DNA of 59,579 bases. It comes from Neolewinella aurantiaca. Lineage in GTDB: Bacteria; Bacteroidota; Bacteroidia; Chitinophagales; Saprospiraceae. Positions 23,647 to 32,179 of this stretch are shown here, in pieces. Every line of letters begins with the position of its first letter. Within the stretch, counting starts at the first letter, position 1. Made by a program: the position numbers and the translations under genes. The DNA lies in assembly GCF_008014675.1 (NCBI RefSeq), contig NZ_VOXD01000038.1, positions 1 to 59,579 on the forward strand, written 5' to 3'. The notes beneath the pieces were generated by a model. The model ran no database searches. It was not told the DNA's origin and worked only from the letters and a program-made list of their open reading frames with translations.

Positions 23647-24368
23647 ATTACTACTTTTTTATAAAAATGGTTTACAATCAAAGGTTGAGCGCACACATTG
23701 CATCTGTGCTGCTACTCAACTGACGATTAAATAGGTGGGTGCACTTTATGCAAAGATCTCTTCGGCTCTGCACCTTCCTCAGCGAGGATCAAAATTTGTT
23801 CCGGCCAATTATTCGGGATATGGTAGAACAGCCTTTCGTTGGCCGGTGCGGCCAGCAGCGTTAAACAGGGCACCTCTCTTCTCGTAAAAAAACCGTCTTT
23901 ATCCGGCACAGGGCTCCGTTTCTCCGCAAGGGCGGGAATGGTAAGCGAACTAACCACCACAGTGATAAGCCCGACGACAGCCAGCAAGTCAGTCCGTAAG
24001 TACATGATCGATAAAAACGGCTTGCAGCCCTATTCTGACGCAAACGCTTGGTACACACTATTTTCGCTTGCTCCAATCCTTAAATCGAGAGCTTTTCCGT
24101 CAATTGAAAATACAACATCAGGTCATCTACCGATTTCTGGCAGAGTTTGTTTCTACTTTTTCGAATAATTAACCCGCGCAATTTAGCTCAAATTCACAAA
24201 TTCCACCTAATTCTTTCTCCATATCTCATAAGAACGATGGGATAAATCTGCATCGGATGGCTTTGAGCAGAAGAACTCCCCCCTCTCTGATGGGGCTTAA
24301 ACATCGATGTATCTACTGCTTTACGGGCTTGATCACACTGATGTTACTGCGCCTGCCTTAGCCTTCGG
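23647..24368. other. 722-bp gap upstream of susC, mostly without clear genes
   Basis: This region should contain the susCDE promoter, but no clean TAnnTTTG box is visible; AACCTTTG near 23680 on the minus strand is close. A weak 92-codon frame is noted separately. Around 23770-23787 a very degenerate resemblance to the 18-bp motif is seen. From 24100 to 24330 the sequence is AT richer than its surroundings and holds nothing recognisable. Confidence 0.4.
23727..24005 (-). CDS. Doubtful small exported protein
   Basis: A 92-codon minus-strand frame starts MYLRTDLLAVVGLITVV with a stretch that would serve as a signal peptide (to about residue 27, IPALA). The rest has no recognisable motif. It lies upstream of susC on the same strand. 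The reading is open on part of the opposite strand as well, and composition is uninformative, so it may be chance. Confidence 0.25.
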   Translation of the reverse strand: MYLRTDLLAVVGLITVVVSSLTIPALAEKRSPVPDKDGFFTRREVPCLTLLAAPANERLFYHIPNNWPEQILILAEEGAEPKRSLHKVHPPI

Positions 24369-25193
24369 TTACCTGGCTCCTGTAACCATAAGCCAGTTTT
24401 TTAAGCCCTCAAAAATGCCGTCAGCAACGGTATTCTCGTCTTCAGTAAGATCGATAGTACCAAATACTTCGCGATAATCAGCGGCAAACTCGAGGGTAAG
24501 GTCTTCGCCACGCTCGGGTGCCTCCGGTACAGGGAAGTCCAGTACAAACGGTTCTGAGTTATAAAGGTCGATCCGTACCGTATCGTTGGTGGCGACAAGC
24601 AAATACTGTGCAGAAGCGGTAAGGTAGCCTTGCCCGTCGTTGAAGTTGAGTAAGCCCTCCTGGGTTGACAGGGGCGAGGTCGCAGGTGCAGAGGAAGGGA
24701 CGATGGCAGGGAAATCCTCCGCCATTCCCAACCTTCCCTGCACCTGCGTCAGCGCCGTTTCCCCTACGCTGAGCCGGCCCACGGTGCTCGTTGTCGACCC
24801 CGTCGTATTCAGCAGCACCAAATTGGCGTTGAAATCAGTCAGCACCGTATCGCTACCGCTGACTACGCCCACTTCAATTTCGTTTACGGGCGTCGGCAAC
24901 AACTCATTGCCTGCCACCAGTTCCAATTCTGTAAGGTACACCCTGAAGTTGAGCACCCTGATTTCGTTTCCTGCTCCGTCGGGGTACACATCGGTCGCAA
25001 GGAATGCCGAGTCGGCCCAGAAACGATCTACATCCATACTAAAGGTAGGGTACACACAGCAGTCGGAACACGACTGGTCGGCCAGGATGTCGTAGTTCGT
25101 TGCGTCCAGGTCAAGACAGGCAATATTGTCTTCGTAGCACGAAGCAGCCAGTAAGGGAATGAGAACCAAGAAGAGTAAGAGAGAACGGGGCAT
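24369..25193 (-). CDS. MbnP-like lipoprotein (putative copper-binding family)
   Basis: A 274-residue lipoprotein with lipobox LLAASC (Cys near 18), a short Cys-rich stretch (CLDLDATNYD, then CSDCC), and from about 40 a beta-rich domain. FRVYLTELELV and VQGRLGMAEDFP match the pattern of MbnP, the partner of the di-haem MbnH, where MbnP binds copper. No mbnH lies beside it. The start at 25193 gives a good lipoprotein signal; the longer frame does not. Two copies of the 18-bp motif in opposite orientations lie 48 bp apart inside the gene, encoding SAPATS and ALTQVQ, in the region where family members are more conserved. A TAACTTTG promoter box lies 20 bases upstream. Confidence 0.65.
   Translation of the reverse strand: MPRSLLLFLVLIPLLAASCYEDNIACLDLDATNYDILADQSCSDCCVYPTFSMDVDRFWADSAFLATDVYPDGAGNEIRVLNFRVYLTELELVAGNELLPTPVNEIEVGVVSGSDTVLTDFNANLVLLNTTGSTTSTVGRLSVGETALTQVQGRLGMAEDFPAIVPSSAPATSPLSTQEGLLNFNDGQGYLTASAQYLLVATNDTVRIDLYNSEPFVLDFPVPEAPERGEDLTLEFAADYREVFGTIDLTEDENTVADGIFEGLKNWLMVTGAR
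24673..24690 (-). repeat. 18-bp dispersed motif, one mismatch, inside the MbnP-like gene
   Basis: Minus-oriented copy with a single change (GGCGA for GGCGC). With the exact copy at 24739 it forms an inverted pair sharing 11-base arms, CGCAGGTGCAG and CTGCACCTGCG. Confidence 0.7.
24739..24756 (+). repeat. 18-bp dispersed motif, exact copy inside the MbnP-like gene (spacer TCA)
   Basis: Exact copy inside the coding sequence, encoding ALTQVQ in the gene's frame. Its spacer equals those at 200 and 3189. Confidence 0.85.
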
Positions 25194-25213
25194 AAAAATG
25201 GCTTGGGGGGAGG

Positions 25214-25221
25214 CAAAGTTA
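25214..25221 (-). promoter_or_regulatory. TAnnTTTG promoter box of the MbnP-like gene
   Basis: TAACTTTG on the minus strand, 20 bases before the ATG at 25193. Confidence 0.5.
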
Positions 25222-25277
25222 GGTCTTTCCACCGGGTGTTTACTTACTGCGTTTCGTCGGTATATTTGTTCGCACAC

Positions 25278-25312
25278 AAAAATGCGGGAACAGCCCTGAA
25301 GCTATTCCCGCA
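25278..25312 (-). terminator. Terminator of the cysCDN operon
   Basis: On the minus strand TGCGGGAATAGC pairs with GCTGTTCCCGCA (one mismatch) and is followed by ATTTTTG. It lies 33 bp after the cysN stop. Confidence 0.75.
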
Positions 25313-25344
25313 CCCGAAAATTTCATCGGTTACTGGTGGCCGGA

Positions 25345-26601
25345 TCAGATGACCATTCCTGCAGCAACGGTTTCGTTGGTTTGCTCGTCGATCAGGATAA
25401 CAGAACCGGTGATTCTGTTTTTGCGGTAGCTGTCAACAAAGAGCGGTGCCGTTGTACGGAGGAGTACCCGACCGATGTCATTCATCTTGATGTCTTTGTT
25501 CTCCTCGTCGCGGTGCAGCGAGTTGATATCAAGACGGTAGCGAACGTCTTTCACCATACACCGTGCCTCTTTGGTCGTGTGCATAATGCCGTATTTACCG
25601 CCTGGCTGAAGAGGACGCTCGTTGAACCAACAGAGCATCACTTCCACATCCTGGGTCACTTCAGCCTGGTTGTTGGTACGAACGATCATATCGCCGCGGC
25701 TAATATCAATATCATCTTCCAGCAACATAGTTACTGACATTGGCGGGTAGGCTTCTTCCAGCTCACCGTCGTAAGAATCGATCTTTGCAACTTTGGTGGT
25801 AAAGCCACTGGGCAGGATGGTTACTTCGTCACCTTTCTTCCAGACGCCTCCGGCGATACGGCCGGCGTAGCCACGGTAGTCGTGGTATTCATCGTTGTAA
25901 GGGCGGATAACAGTCTGTACCGGAAGGCGACAATCGATGAAGTTGTTGTCGGAGCCAATATGAACGTTCTCCAGGCTGTAAAGCAGCGTAGAGCCACCGT
26001 ACCAGTCCATGTTCTCAGACTTCTCAACCACGTTGTCTCCGAGGAGAGCGGACATCGGGATGAAGTCAATGTCTTTCACATCCAACCGGTGGCTGAAGGT
26101 CTGAAAATCATCTTTGATTTTATTAAAAGCTTCTTCGCTGAAATCAACCAGGTCCATCTTGTTTACACAAACAATGAGGTGAGGGATCTGGAGGAGGCTG
26201 GCGATGAAGCTGTGGCGGCGGGTTTGCTCCACCACACCGTGACGGGCATCGATCAGGATCAATGCAACGTTGGCGGTAGATGCACCAGTCACCATGTTAC
26301 GGGTGTACTGGATGTGGCCGGGGGTATCGGCAATAATAAACTTACGCTTTGGCGTAGCAAAGTAGCGGTAAGCTACGTCGATTGTAATGCCTTGCTCACG
26401 CTCAGCTTTCAAGCCGTCGGTTAACAGGGCGAGGTTAACGCCTTCTTCACCGCGCTTAGAGCTGGTGGTTGCGATTTGCTCGTACTGGTCTTCAAAGATG
26501 GACTTTGAATCATAGAGGAGACGGCCGATGAGGGTTGATTTGCCGTCGTCTACAGAGCCGGCTGTTGTGAAACGTAGGAGTTCAGTATTATCTAAGGTCA
26601 T
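25345..26601 (-). CDS. cysN: Sulfate adenylyltransferase subunit 1 (GTPase)
   Basis: A 418-residue CysN, the GTP-hydrolysing subunit that drives formation of adenosine 5'-phosphosulfate from ATP and sulfate by CysD. The EF-Tu-like GTPase motifs are SVDDGKST (P-loop, about 14-20), DTPGH and NKMD. The protein ends after the translation-factor beta-barrels, so unlike some relatives it has no fused CysC domain. The start at 26601 (MTLDNTELLRF) is the family start; the frame upstream crosses a motif copy. It is last in cysC-cysD-cysN, followed by a terminator. Confidence 0.95.
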   Translation of the reverse strand: MTLDNTELLRFTTAGSVDDGKSTLIGRLLYDSKSIFEDQYEQIATTSSKRGEEGVNLALLTDGLKAEREQGITIDVAYRYFATPKRKFIIADTPGHIQYTRNMVTGASTANVALILIDARHGVVEQTRRHSFIASLLQIPHLIVCVNKMDLVDFSEEAFNKIKDDFQTFSHRLDVKDIDFIPMSALLGDNVVEKSENMDWYGGSTLLYSLENVHIGSDNNFIDCRLPVQTVIRPYNDEYHDYRGYAGRIAGGVWKKGDEVTILPSGFTTKVAKIDSYDGELEEAYPPMSVTMLLEDDIDISRGDMIVRTNNQAEVTQDVEVMLCWFNERPLQPGGKYGIMHTTKEARCMVKDVRYRLDINSLHRDEENKDIKMNDIGRVLLRTTAPLFVDSYRKNRITGSVILIDEQTNETVAAGMVI

Positions 26602-26620
26602 TTTCTTTAGTTTTTTGTGG

Positions 26621-26638
26621 CGCGCGAACGCAGGTGCA
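26621..26638 (-). repeat. 18-bp dispersed motif, one mismatch (spacer TTC)
   Basis: Minus-oriented copy in the 127-bp gap between cysD and cysN, differing only in the last base of the GCGCC half. Confidence 0.7.
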
Positions 26639-26728
26639 ATGTTTAGGTTGAAGGGAGAACGGTACATGAAACCTGATTTCTCCGGATACGGTAACCGCAA
26701 CGACCGGTTGGGTTACCAGTCTTACAGA

Positions 26729-27640
26729 CTAGAAGTACCCCTGCTTCTTCCGGTCCTCCATTGCGGTTTCGCTTCGCTTGTCATCTGCGCGGCCACCGCG
26801 CTCGGTCTGGCGGGCCATAGAAACCTCAGCGATGATGTCCTCGAGGGTAGCTGCCTCCGATCTCCACACACCGGTGGTGGTAATGTCTCCGATGGTACGG
26901 CAACGCACCATTAGCTTCTCAACCTTTTCGTCGTCACGGACGGGGATGAGACCTCCTTCGGTGGCCAGCAGCATGCCGTCGCGGTGTAGTACTTCACGCT
27001 CGTGGGCGAAGTAGAGGCTTGGCAGTTGTACGTTTTCCACGGCCAGGTACTGCCAAACGTCGAGTTCGGTCCAGTTAGAGATCGGGAAGATGCGGAAGTG
27101 CTCGCCGTATTGTTTGCGGCCGTTGAAGAGGTTCCACAGTTCGGGGCGCTGGTTTTTCGGATCCCACTGTCCGAACTCATCGCGGTGGCTGAAGAAGCGT
27201 TCTTTGGCGCGGGCTTTCTCTTCGTCGCGGCGGCCACCGCCGAGGGCAGCATCATACTTACCGTCTTCGAGAGACTTGAGCAGTACAGCGGTCTGCAGGA
27301 AGTTACGGGTTGCGTTGAAGCCTGTCTCTTCGCGTACCATTCCGGTATCGATTGCTTCCTGAACGGAACCAACCACGAGGTTTACACCTAGTTTTTCGAC
27401 CAGCGCATCGCGGTAGTCCAGGGCTTCCTGAAAGTTGTGGCCGGTATCAACGTGAAGTAGGGTAAAGGGAATCTTTGCCGGGTGGAAGGCTTTCATCGCC
27501 AGGTGAACCATAAGGATGGAATCCTTACCTCCTGAGAACAAGAGCACTGGGTTTTCAAATTGAGCGGCTACCTCGCGCAAAACGAAGATAGACTCCGACT
27601 CGAGCTCTCTCAGGTGGTTTAGTTGGTAGTTTGCTGACAT
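26729..27640 (-). CDS. cysD: Sulfate adenylyltransferase subunit 2
   Basis: A 303-residue CysD, the catalytic PP-loop subunit that joins sulfate to ATP. The PP-loop is LLFSGGKDSILMVHLA (about residues 33-48), followed by HVDTGHNF, the pattern GGGRRDEEKARAKERFFS, and a C-terminal MEDRKKQGYF, all family hallmarks. Length is typical. It lies 35 bp after cysC and 127 bp before cysN. Confidence 0.95.
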   Translation of the reverse strand: MSANYQLNHLRELESESIFVLREVAAQFENPVLLFSGGKDSILMVHLAMKAFHPAKIPFTLLHVDTGHNFQEALDYRDALVEKLGVNLVVGSVQEAIDTGMVREETGFNATRNFLQTAVLLKSLEDGKYDAALGGGRRDEEKARAKERFFSHRDEFGQWDPKNQRPELWNLFNGRKQYGEHFRIFPISNWTELDVWQYLAVENVQLPSLYFAHEREVLHRDGMLLATEGGLIPVRDDEKVEKLMVRCRTIGDITTTGVWRSEAATLEDIIAEVSMARQTERGGRADDKRSETAMEDRKKQGYF

Positions 27641-27675
27641 TATAGATTAATTCGTTTAATTTCTTTCAGGATCGA

Positions 27676-28275
27676 TTAGCCCTGCAAAGTTAGTTCATTA
27701 CGGATAGCACGGACGACTTCCTGCGCGGAAGCAGCTACGGTTTGTTCGGCGGTTTTGAGATCCAGAAACGGATTTTCGGGTGCTTCGTAGGGGCTGTCGA
27801 TGCCGGTGAATCCTTTGATTTCTCCGGCCCGGGCTTTGGCGTAAAGCCCCTTTACGTCGCGGGCCTCACAGACTTCCAGCGGGGTATTGACGAAGACTTC
27901 GTAAAAGTCTTCTGCGCCAATGATATCCTGGGCCATAGCGCGGATTTCGCGGGTTGGGCTCACGAACGAACACAGCACCTGCGCCCCCGCCGCCACAAAC
28001 AACCTGGCGGTTTCTGCAATTCGGCGGATGTTTTCCTTGCGGTCTTCGAGGCTGAAGCCCAGGTCTCCGCAGAGGCCAGTCCTTACGTTGTCGCCATCGA
28101 GGAGAACGACGAAATGGCCAGCGGTGAACAGCTCCCGTTCCACGGCTGCGGCAATTGTACTTTTTCCGCTGCCACTGAGGCCCGTAAGCCAGATAACGCC
28201 GGCACGGTGTCCGTTTCCGATTTCACGTTCAGCTCGCTGAACTATCCGATCATGGATAGGGTGTATATTGGTCAT
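27676..28275 (-). CDS. cysC: Adenylylsulfate (APS) kinase
   Basis: A 199-residue APS kinase that phosphorylates APS to PAPS. The P-loop is GLSGSGKST (about 32-40), followed by LLDGDNVRTGLCGDLGFS (APS pocket) and KGLYAKARAGEIKGFTGI (family loop). It is first in the cysCDN operon. No PAPS reductase or sulfite reductase is visible in this window, so the PAPS could feed sulfotransferases as well as assimilation. A weak copy of the 18-bp motif (27974-27991, two mismatches) falls where the protein reads AAGAQVL. Confidence 0.95.
   Translation of the reverse strand: MTNIHPIHDRIVQRAEREIGNGHRAGVIWLTGLSGSGKSTIAAAVERELFTAGHFVVLLDGDNVRTGLCGDLGFSLEDRKENIRRIAETARLFVAAGAQVLCSFVSPTREIRAMAQDIIGAEDFYEVFVNTPLEVCEARDVKGLYAKARAGEIKGFTGIDSPYEAPENPFLDLKTAEQTVAASAQEVVRAIRNELTLQG
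27974..27991 (+). repeat. Weak match to the 18-bp motif inside cysC
   Basis: Two mismatches to the motif, antisense to cysC. It could be chance because the protein segment has normal length for APS kinases. Confidence 0.3.
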
Positions 28276-28384
28276 TTCGTAGTCTTTTAGACTGTTAGTA
28301 TGCCAGCTTATGGAATCACCAAATCCGGCTCAACGCCCAATAAGGTAAGGGTCCGGAAAACTAGCAGACCATCAAAAGAGGCCG

Positions 28385-28392
28385 CAAAGATA
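28385..28392 (-). promoter_or_regulatory. TAnnTTTG promoter box of cysCDN
   Basis: TATCTTTG on the minus strand, about 110 bases before cysC. The resulting leader of about 100 nt has a small stem (AGTCT/AGACT) near the ATG but no riboswitch I recognise. Confidence 0.45.
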
Positions 28393-28544
28393 ACAGTCTG
28401 CTTCGCTTACAACCGACTAAAAGCTAATGTTTAAGCATGTTTGAAGTATCATATGTTGATCTGTTTACCGATCTGCGGGGGGATTTTAGCTTGCTTACGG
28501 CTTCCCTCAATTGCCCGGGAGGATGACTAACCAGTTGCATCGGC

Positions 28545-29186
28545 TTAACGCCAGTTCATTTGAAGACGGCCTCTCAACAGGTCTCTGACATTATTTCTTC
28601 TTTCCTTATACGCCCTACCCTGATTGGTCATCCCGCCCCATTGGGCCAATGCTACCGTCCGGTCTGTACGGACGTAATAGGTTACCGGGTAGCCAATGAG
28701 ACCGAGCAGACGGGTGTCAGTGGGAAAGGTATTCAGGGAGCGTACGTTTTCTTCGTAAACGATGACCAGGCGGTCGCTTAGGCCCTGCAACCAATCATCA
28801 TCCCCTTCATCTTCGGGTTTAGCGACCATCACAAATACCATTACTTCATCGGCGAACTCCTCTGCAATCCGGCTCAGGCTTTCAAAGCCGGAAATTGATC
28901 TTTTATGAACGGCGTGCAGAACATAGGGCATTCCCAGCACCCCCATATTCCAGACCTTACCGTTCTGGTCTTTCAGGTAACCTCCGGACACCGTTTTATC
29001 AATTAGAGTATAGCGGATGGAATCGTGATAGCGGAGCGTTTTTTCTCCTAATTCAGCGTTTGACGCTGCATTGGCCAAATCCAGTAATCGCCTCAGTTCA
29101 GGTAGTACGTCTTCTTCGATCCTTAAATCCTGAGTGAGAGCAGGCAGCGATAGCAAAAGGGAGAGTAGCAGAAGAACAGTTCTCAT
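28545..29186 (-). CDS. Exported thioredoxin-like-fold protein without CXXC
   Basis: A 213-residue protein with a signal peptide (about 1-18, LPALTQ) followed by a domain that reads like a TlpA/AhpC-type thioredoxin fold: a start strand (GYLKDQNGKVWNMG), a helix after the position where CXXC would lie, a strand FVMVAKPED, and a cis-Pro-like GYPVTYYVR. The CXXC cysteines are absent, so thiol redox activity is not expected. The start at 29186 gives the signal peptide directly; the longer frame from 29246 is discarded. No partner gene is obvious. Confidence 0.6.
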   Translation of the reverse strand: MRTVLLLLSLLLSLPALTQDLRIEEDVLPELRRLLDLANAASNAELGEKTLRYHDSIRYTLIDKTVSGGYLKDQNGKVWNMGVLGMPYVLHAVHKRSISGFESLSRIAEEFADEVMVFVMVAKPEDEGDDDWLQGLSDRLVIVYEENVRSLNTFPTDTRLLGLIGYPVTYYVRTDRTVALAQWGGMTNQGRAYKERRNNVRDLLRGRLQMNWR

Positions 29187-29547
29187 ATTTTTCTTGTGGA
29201 TGTAGGTGAGTGTGGTGGTTAAAACAAAGATGCGCTTTGTTTCCACAGCGGAGTGTGAAGATTACTTTTACAACATGAAACACTCCTTTCTATTTTCTTT
29301 GGGTTTGCTTTTAACAGTCTCCCTCTTGCGATGATGCCTATCAGGTCTAGACCAGTTTCACTTTCCCTCTGGAACATGCGCCTGAACGAAGACGGAAACC
29401 CGCTCGAATAACCGGGTAATAATGGCTCATAAACCCTGTAACTACAGGCGTTCTCCACCGAATGTGCAAAACTACCTAAACTAACGATCCAAAGAATTAA
29501 CGAACTAAGCAACTAATACCGTAAGTTTGCCGAAAGTCTAACACCGT
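29187..29547. other. Intergenic region between divergent genes with a possible decayed lipoprotein start
   Basis: 361 bp. It contains the dnaN promoter box (29522-29529). At 29275 an ATG opens MKHSFLFSLGLLLTVSLL and then stops; a one-base shift would give a lipobox-like continuation CDDAYQV before another stop. This could be a short broken lipoprotein gene or chance. No DnaA-box cluster marking an origin is seen. Confidence 0.4.
29522..29529 (+). promoter_or_regulatory. TAnnTTTG promoter box of dnaN
   Basis: TAAGTTTG, exact consensus, 18 bases before the dnaN ATG. Confidence 0.5.
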
Positions 29548-30666
29548 ATGAAATTTAGCGTTTCCTCTTCCGACCTGCAAAAGAAACTGACCCTCGCCGG
29601 TGGTGCCATCAGCTCCAACCCGGTACTTCCCATCCTCGAAGACTTCCTCTTCGTTATAGAAGGCAATCAACTTACGATCTCCGCGACGGACCTGGAAACC
29701 AGTGTTACCACTTCTCTTGAGGTCAATGCAGACGGCAACGGCACGGTAGCCGTGCCTGCAAAAATCCTCATCGACACCCTCAAAGCGCTGCCCCAGCAGC
29801 CCATCACTTTCACCATCGATGACGACAACTTCGGCATCAAGATCACTTCGGCTTACGGCTCCTACAAGCTCGCCGGCGAAAATGGTGAAGACTACCCCGA
29901 CATTCCTCAGCCTACCGACGCCGACGAAATCAGCGTCTCTTCCCTCGCACTGCAGGAAGGCATTACTAAAACGCTGTTTGCCACATCTACCGATGAGTTG
30001 CGCCCGGCCATGACCGGTGTCTTCTTTCAGGTCGACTTCAGCAAACTCGTAATGGTTGCCACTGATGCGCATAAACTGGTGAAGTACAGCCTGAGCGACA
30101 TCACCGGCGAAGTAACTTCAAGCTTCATCATTCCTAAGAAAGCACTTAACCTCCTTAAGGGCGCCCTCCCGGCTACCGACGAGCAGGTCTCCGTTTCTTT
30201 CGACAAGGCCAACGCTTTCTTCGCCTTCGGTGACAACAAACTCGCCTGCCGACTCATCGATGCCCGCTACCCCGACTATAATGCGGTCATCCCCGTAGAC
30301 AACCCCAACGAGTTGCTCATTTCACGTTCCGATCTCCAGCAGTCGCTCAAGCGGATCGTGATTTATGCCAACAAAACAACCAACCAGGTGATCCTGACGA
30401 TCTCCGATGGTTCACTTACCGTTTCTGCTCAGGATCTCGACTTCAGCAACGAAGCCACCGAACAGCTCGCTTGTTCTTACAGCGGTGACCCTCTCACCAT
30501 CGGTTTCAACGCCAAGTTCCTCGTCGAAATGCTCGGTGTGATTGAAGGCGAAGAGATCAAACTCGAAATGTCTACCGCTACCCGCGCGGGCATTCTGCTC
30601 CCTACCGAGCAAGCTGGCGGACAAGAGATCATGATGCTGGTGATGCCGGTAATGCTCTCCAACTAG
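29548..30666 (+). CDS. dnaN: DNA polymerase III beta subunit (sliding clamp)
   Basis: A 372-residue beta clamp with three repeated clamp folds (about 1-120, 128-245, 248-372) that encircles DNA as a dimer and tethers polymerase III. Visible hallmarks are NPVLPILEDFLF, ATDLETSV, TDELRPAMTGVFF, ATDAHKLVKY, DARYPDYNAVIP and the C-terminal MLVMPVML, which forms part of the protein-binding pocket. Length and start are standard. It is not next to dnaA or recF here, as is usual in this phylum, where dnaN is often solitary. Confidence 0.97.
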   Translation: MKFSVSSSDLQKKLTLAGGAISSNPVLPILEDFLFVIEGNQLTISATDLETSVTTSLEVNADGNGTVAVPAKILIDTLKALPQQPITFTIDDDNFGIKITSAYGSYKLAGENGEDYPDIPQPTDADEISVSSLALQEGITKTLFATSTDELRPAMTGVFFQVDFSKLVMVATDAHKLVKYSLSDITGEVTSSFIIPKKALNLLKGALPATDEQVSVSFDKANAFFAFGDNKLACRLIDARYPDYNAVIPVDNPNELLISRSDLQQSLKRIVIYANKTTNQVILTISDGSLTVSAQDLDFSNEATEQLACSYSGDPLTIGFNAKFLVEMLGVIEGEEIKLEMSTATRAGILLPTEQAGGQEIMMLVMPVMLSN

Positions 30667-30733
30667 GTCCTGGGACTTAACCCGACAGCCCTCGCATTCT
30701 CACATTTCCGGCACCGTTCAGGTTTCCACAGAT

Positions 30734-32086
30734 TCACCTCTCCATAAGTGAATAGACCTGTGCTTCCTCATTCAGGGTCAGTAGCGGCCCTTCCTCCTCT
30801 GCATTGTAGGGTCGGCTGAGCAATTGGCAACCAATTGCGCAATCCGTACACCTTTTGGCGTCGCAAAAGTTGGTTTTCAACTCCAGTAGAGCCTGGCTAT
30901 CCGCCGCATTTCTTGCAGCATACCCAAGTTGAGACCAGCGGCGAAGAACAGAATTGCTCTCTGCAGGTAAACTTTGCAGAATCTCCGTAGCACGCTCGCG
31001 AAAGCGTTCGTCGCTTCGTTGATCGGCATAAGCAACGAGCGACGGCGCGATGGTATTGATCAGAATAGAACGAATTGTGGAAGCCCCTAAACGACGATTT
31101 CCGGCTTTACCTTCTTTCCCGAAGCGATAGTGAACCCGCCAGTAATTACTGAGCTTTACTTCAAACATATTTTTCAGTTCCTTCGTGTCCGCAGCAGCCA
31201 GCGCTTTGCCGAACAACTGTCCGGTCCGGTGCAACATCGAAGCCAGCTGTGCGATTCGCACGGTAGGGAAGTTGTTGGGCCGCAACCTCAGATAGCGCCA
31301 GGCTGCAATTGGCAGCGGCCGTAGGCTGTGCTTTACCCGCAATAGTTGATATTCCCTCCGCAGAAGGGTTACGTAAGCGTCCTCTGTTTCCGCATACTCA
31401 GGTACAAGGCCAGACTGACCGAACAAGAGTGCTTCGAGTTGCAATAAGCTGTGCTTGTGCTTCAGCAAGACACGCAGCGGAACCGAACGGGCCAGCATGT
31501 CCATCGCATCGGCATTCACACGCCCCCCAAGGGCCCGTGCCAGGGACTGGTAAAAAGCCTCCTCCCAATCCCGGTGCGTGTGCTCCATCCGCAGACTGAA
31601 CCTGCGGGCACGGCTATTGAGTCTTTGCCGGCTCAATTCATCCAGCCAGTTGCAGCGGGCCGGCTCCTCGATCAGGTGAAGTTGGTTATTACAGGGGATC
31701 CAGTTCTCGTTATTCTGCAGCCGCCAGTAAGTATTGATGATGTCTTTAGGGATCCGGCCTTTGAGTTCCAAACAGGGAATCCGTTCGCCGTTGGGCCGGT
31801 ACACCGGACGGTTTTCCTCGTAGACGACGTGCAAAATAACGTTCTCGTAGGCGGGGTCCGTCTCGTGCCCATGGAGGTACCAGTCAGATGAATTAACGTG
31901 CATCTCGATGGTGCCAGCCCACTGAAAACCACCGATCCTTACCTGCCCTCCGCTAAAATCAGGACCGGCATTGGTATTGTGCCGACCGAAGTCCTGAATG
32001 GATACCGATTCTCCGGTAGTGGTAGTAAGGTTACGAAGGTCAAAGCGAACTTGTCGCCAGATAAAATGGATAAAATCTTCCCGCAT
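30734..32086 (-). CDS. DUF2851 family protein
   Basis: A 450-residue cytosolic protein of the Bacteroidota DUF2851 family, of unknown function. The family start MREDFIHFIWRQVRF is at 32086, and GRHNTNAGPDFSGGQVRIG and GTIEMHVNSSDWYLHGH follow in the N-terminal domain (about 35-75). The C-terminus has a CDAKRCTDCAIGC cluster (about 415-428) that probably binds zinc. The start is set by family resemblance; the frame upstream has no conserved residues. A TATGTTTG promoter box lies 51 bases upstream. Confidence 0.85.
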   Translation of the reverse strand: MREDFIHFIWRQVRFDLRNLTTTTGESVSIQDFGRHNTNAGPDFSGGQVRIGGFQWAGTIEMHVNSSDWYLHGHETDPAYENVILHVVYEENRPVYRPNGERIPCLELKGRIPKDIINTYWRLQNNENWIPCNNQLHLIEEPARCNWLDELSRQRLNSRARRFSLRMEHTHRDWEEAFYQSLARALGGRVNADAMDMLARSVPLRVLLKHKHSLLQLEALLFGQSGLVPEYAETEDAYVTLLRREYQLLRVKHSLRPLPIAAWRYLRLRPNNFPTVRIAQLASMLHRTGQLFGKALAAADTKELKNMFEVKLSNYWRVHYRFGKEGKAGNRRLGASTIRSILINTIAPSLVAYADQRSDERFRERATEILQSLPAESNSVLRRWSQLGYAARNAADSQALLELKTNFCDAKRCTDCAIGCQLLSRPYNAEEEGPLLTLNEEAQVYSLMER

Positions 32087-32137
32087 GAGCTGTGGCCTTG
32101 CGAGTAATCCGTAGGAAGGTTGTCCTGTTTTGCACCT

Positions 32138-32145
32138 CAAACATA
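32138..32145 (-). promoter_or_regulatory. TAnnTTTG promoter box of the DUF2851 gene
   Basis: TATGTTTG on the minus strand, 51 bases before the ATG at 32086. Confidence 0.4.
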
Positions 32146-32179
32146 CGCATTTGTTTTTAAATTTTAAAATAAAAACAAA

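Noticed and set aside
23769..23787. Resemblance to the 18-bp motif upstream of susC
   Set aside because: Several mismatches in both halves; not separable from chance.
28276..28384. Riboswitch in the cysC leader
   Set aside because: The leader has only a small hairpin near ATG and none of the conserved cores of SAM or related riboswitches.
29187..29547. Replication origin next to dnaN
   Set aside because: No cluster of DnaA boxes or AT-rich unwinding array is seen, and dnaN is often separate from the origin in this phylum.
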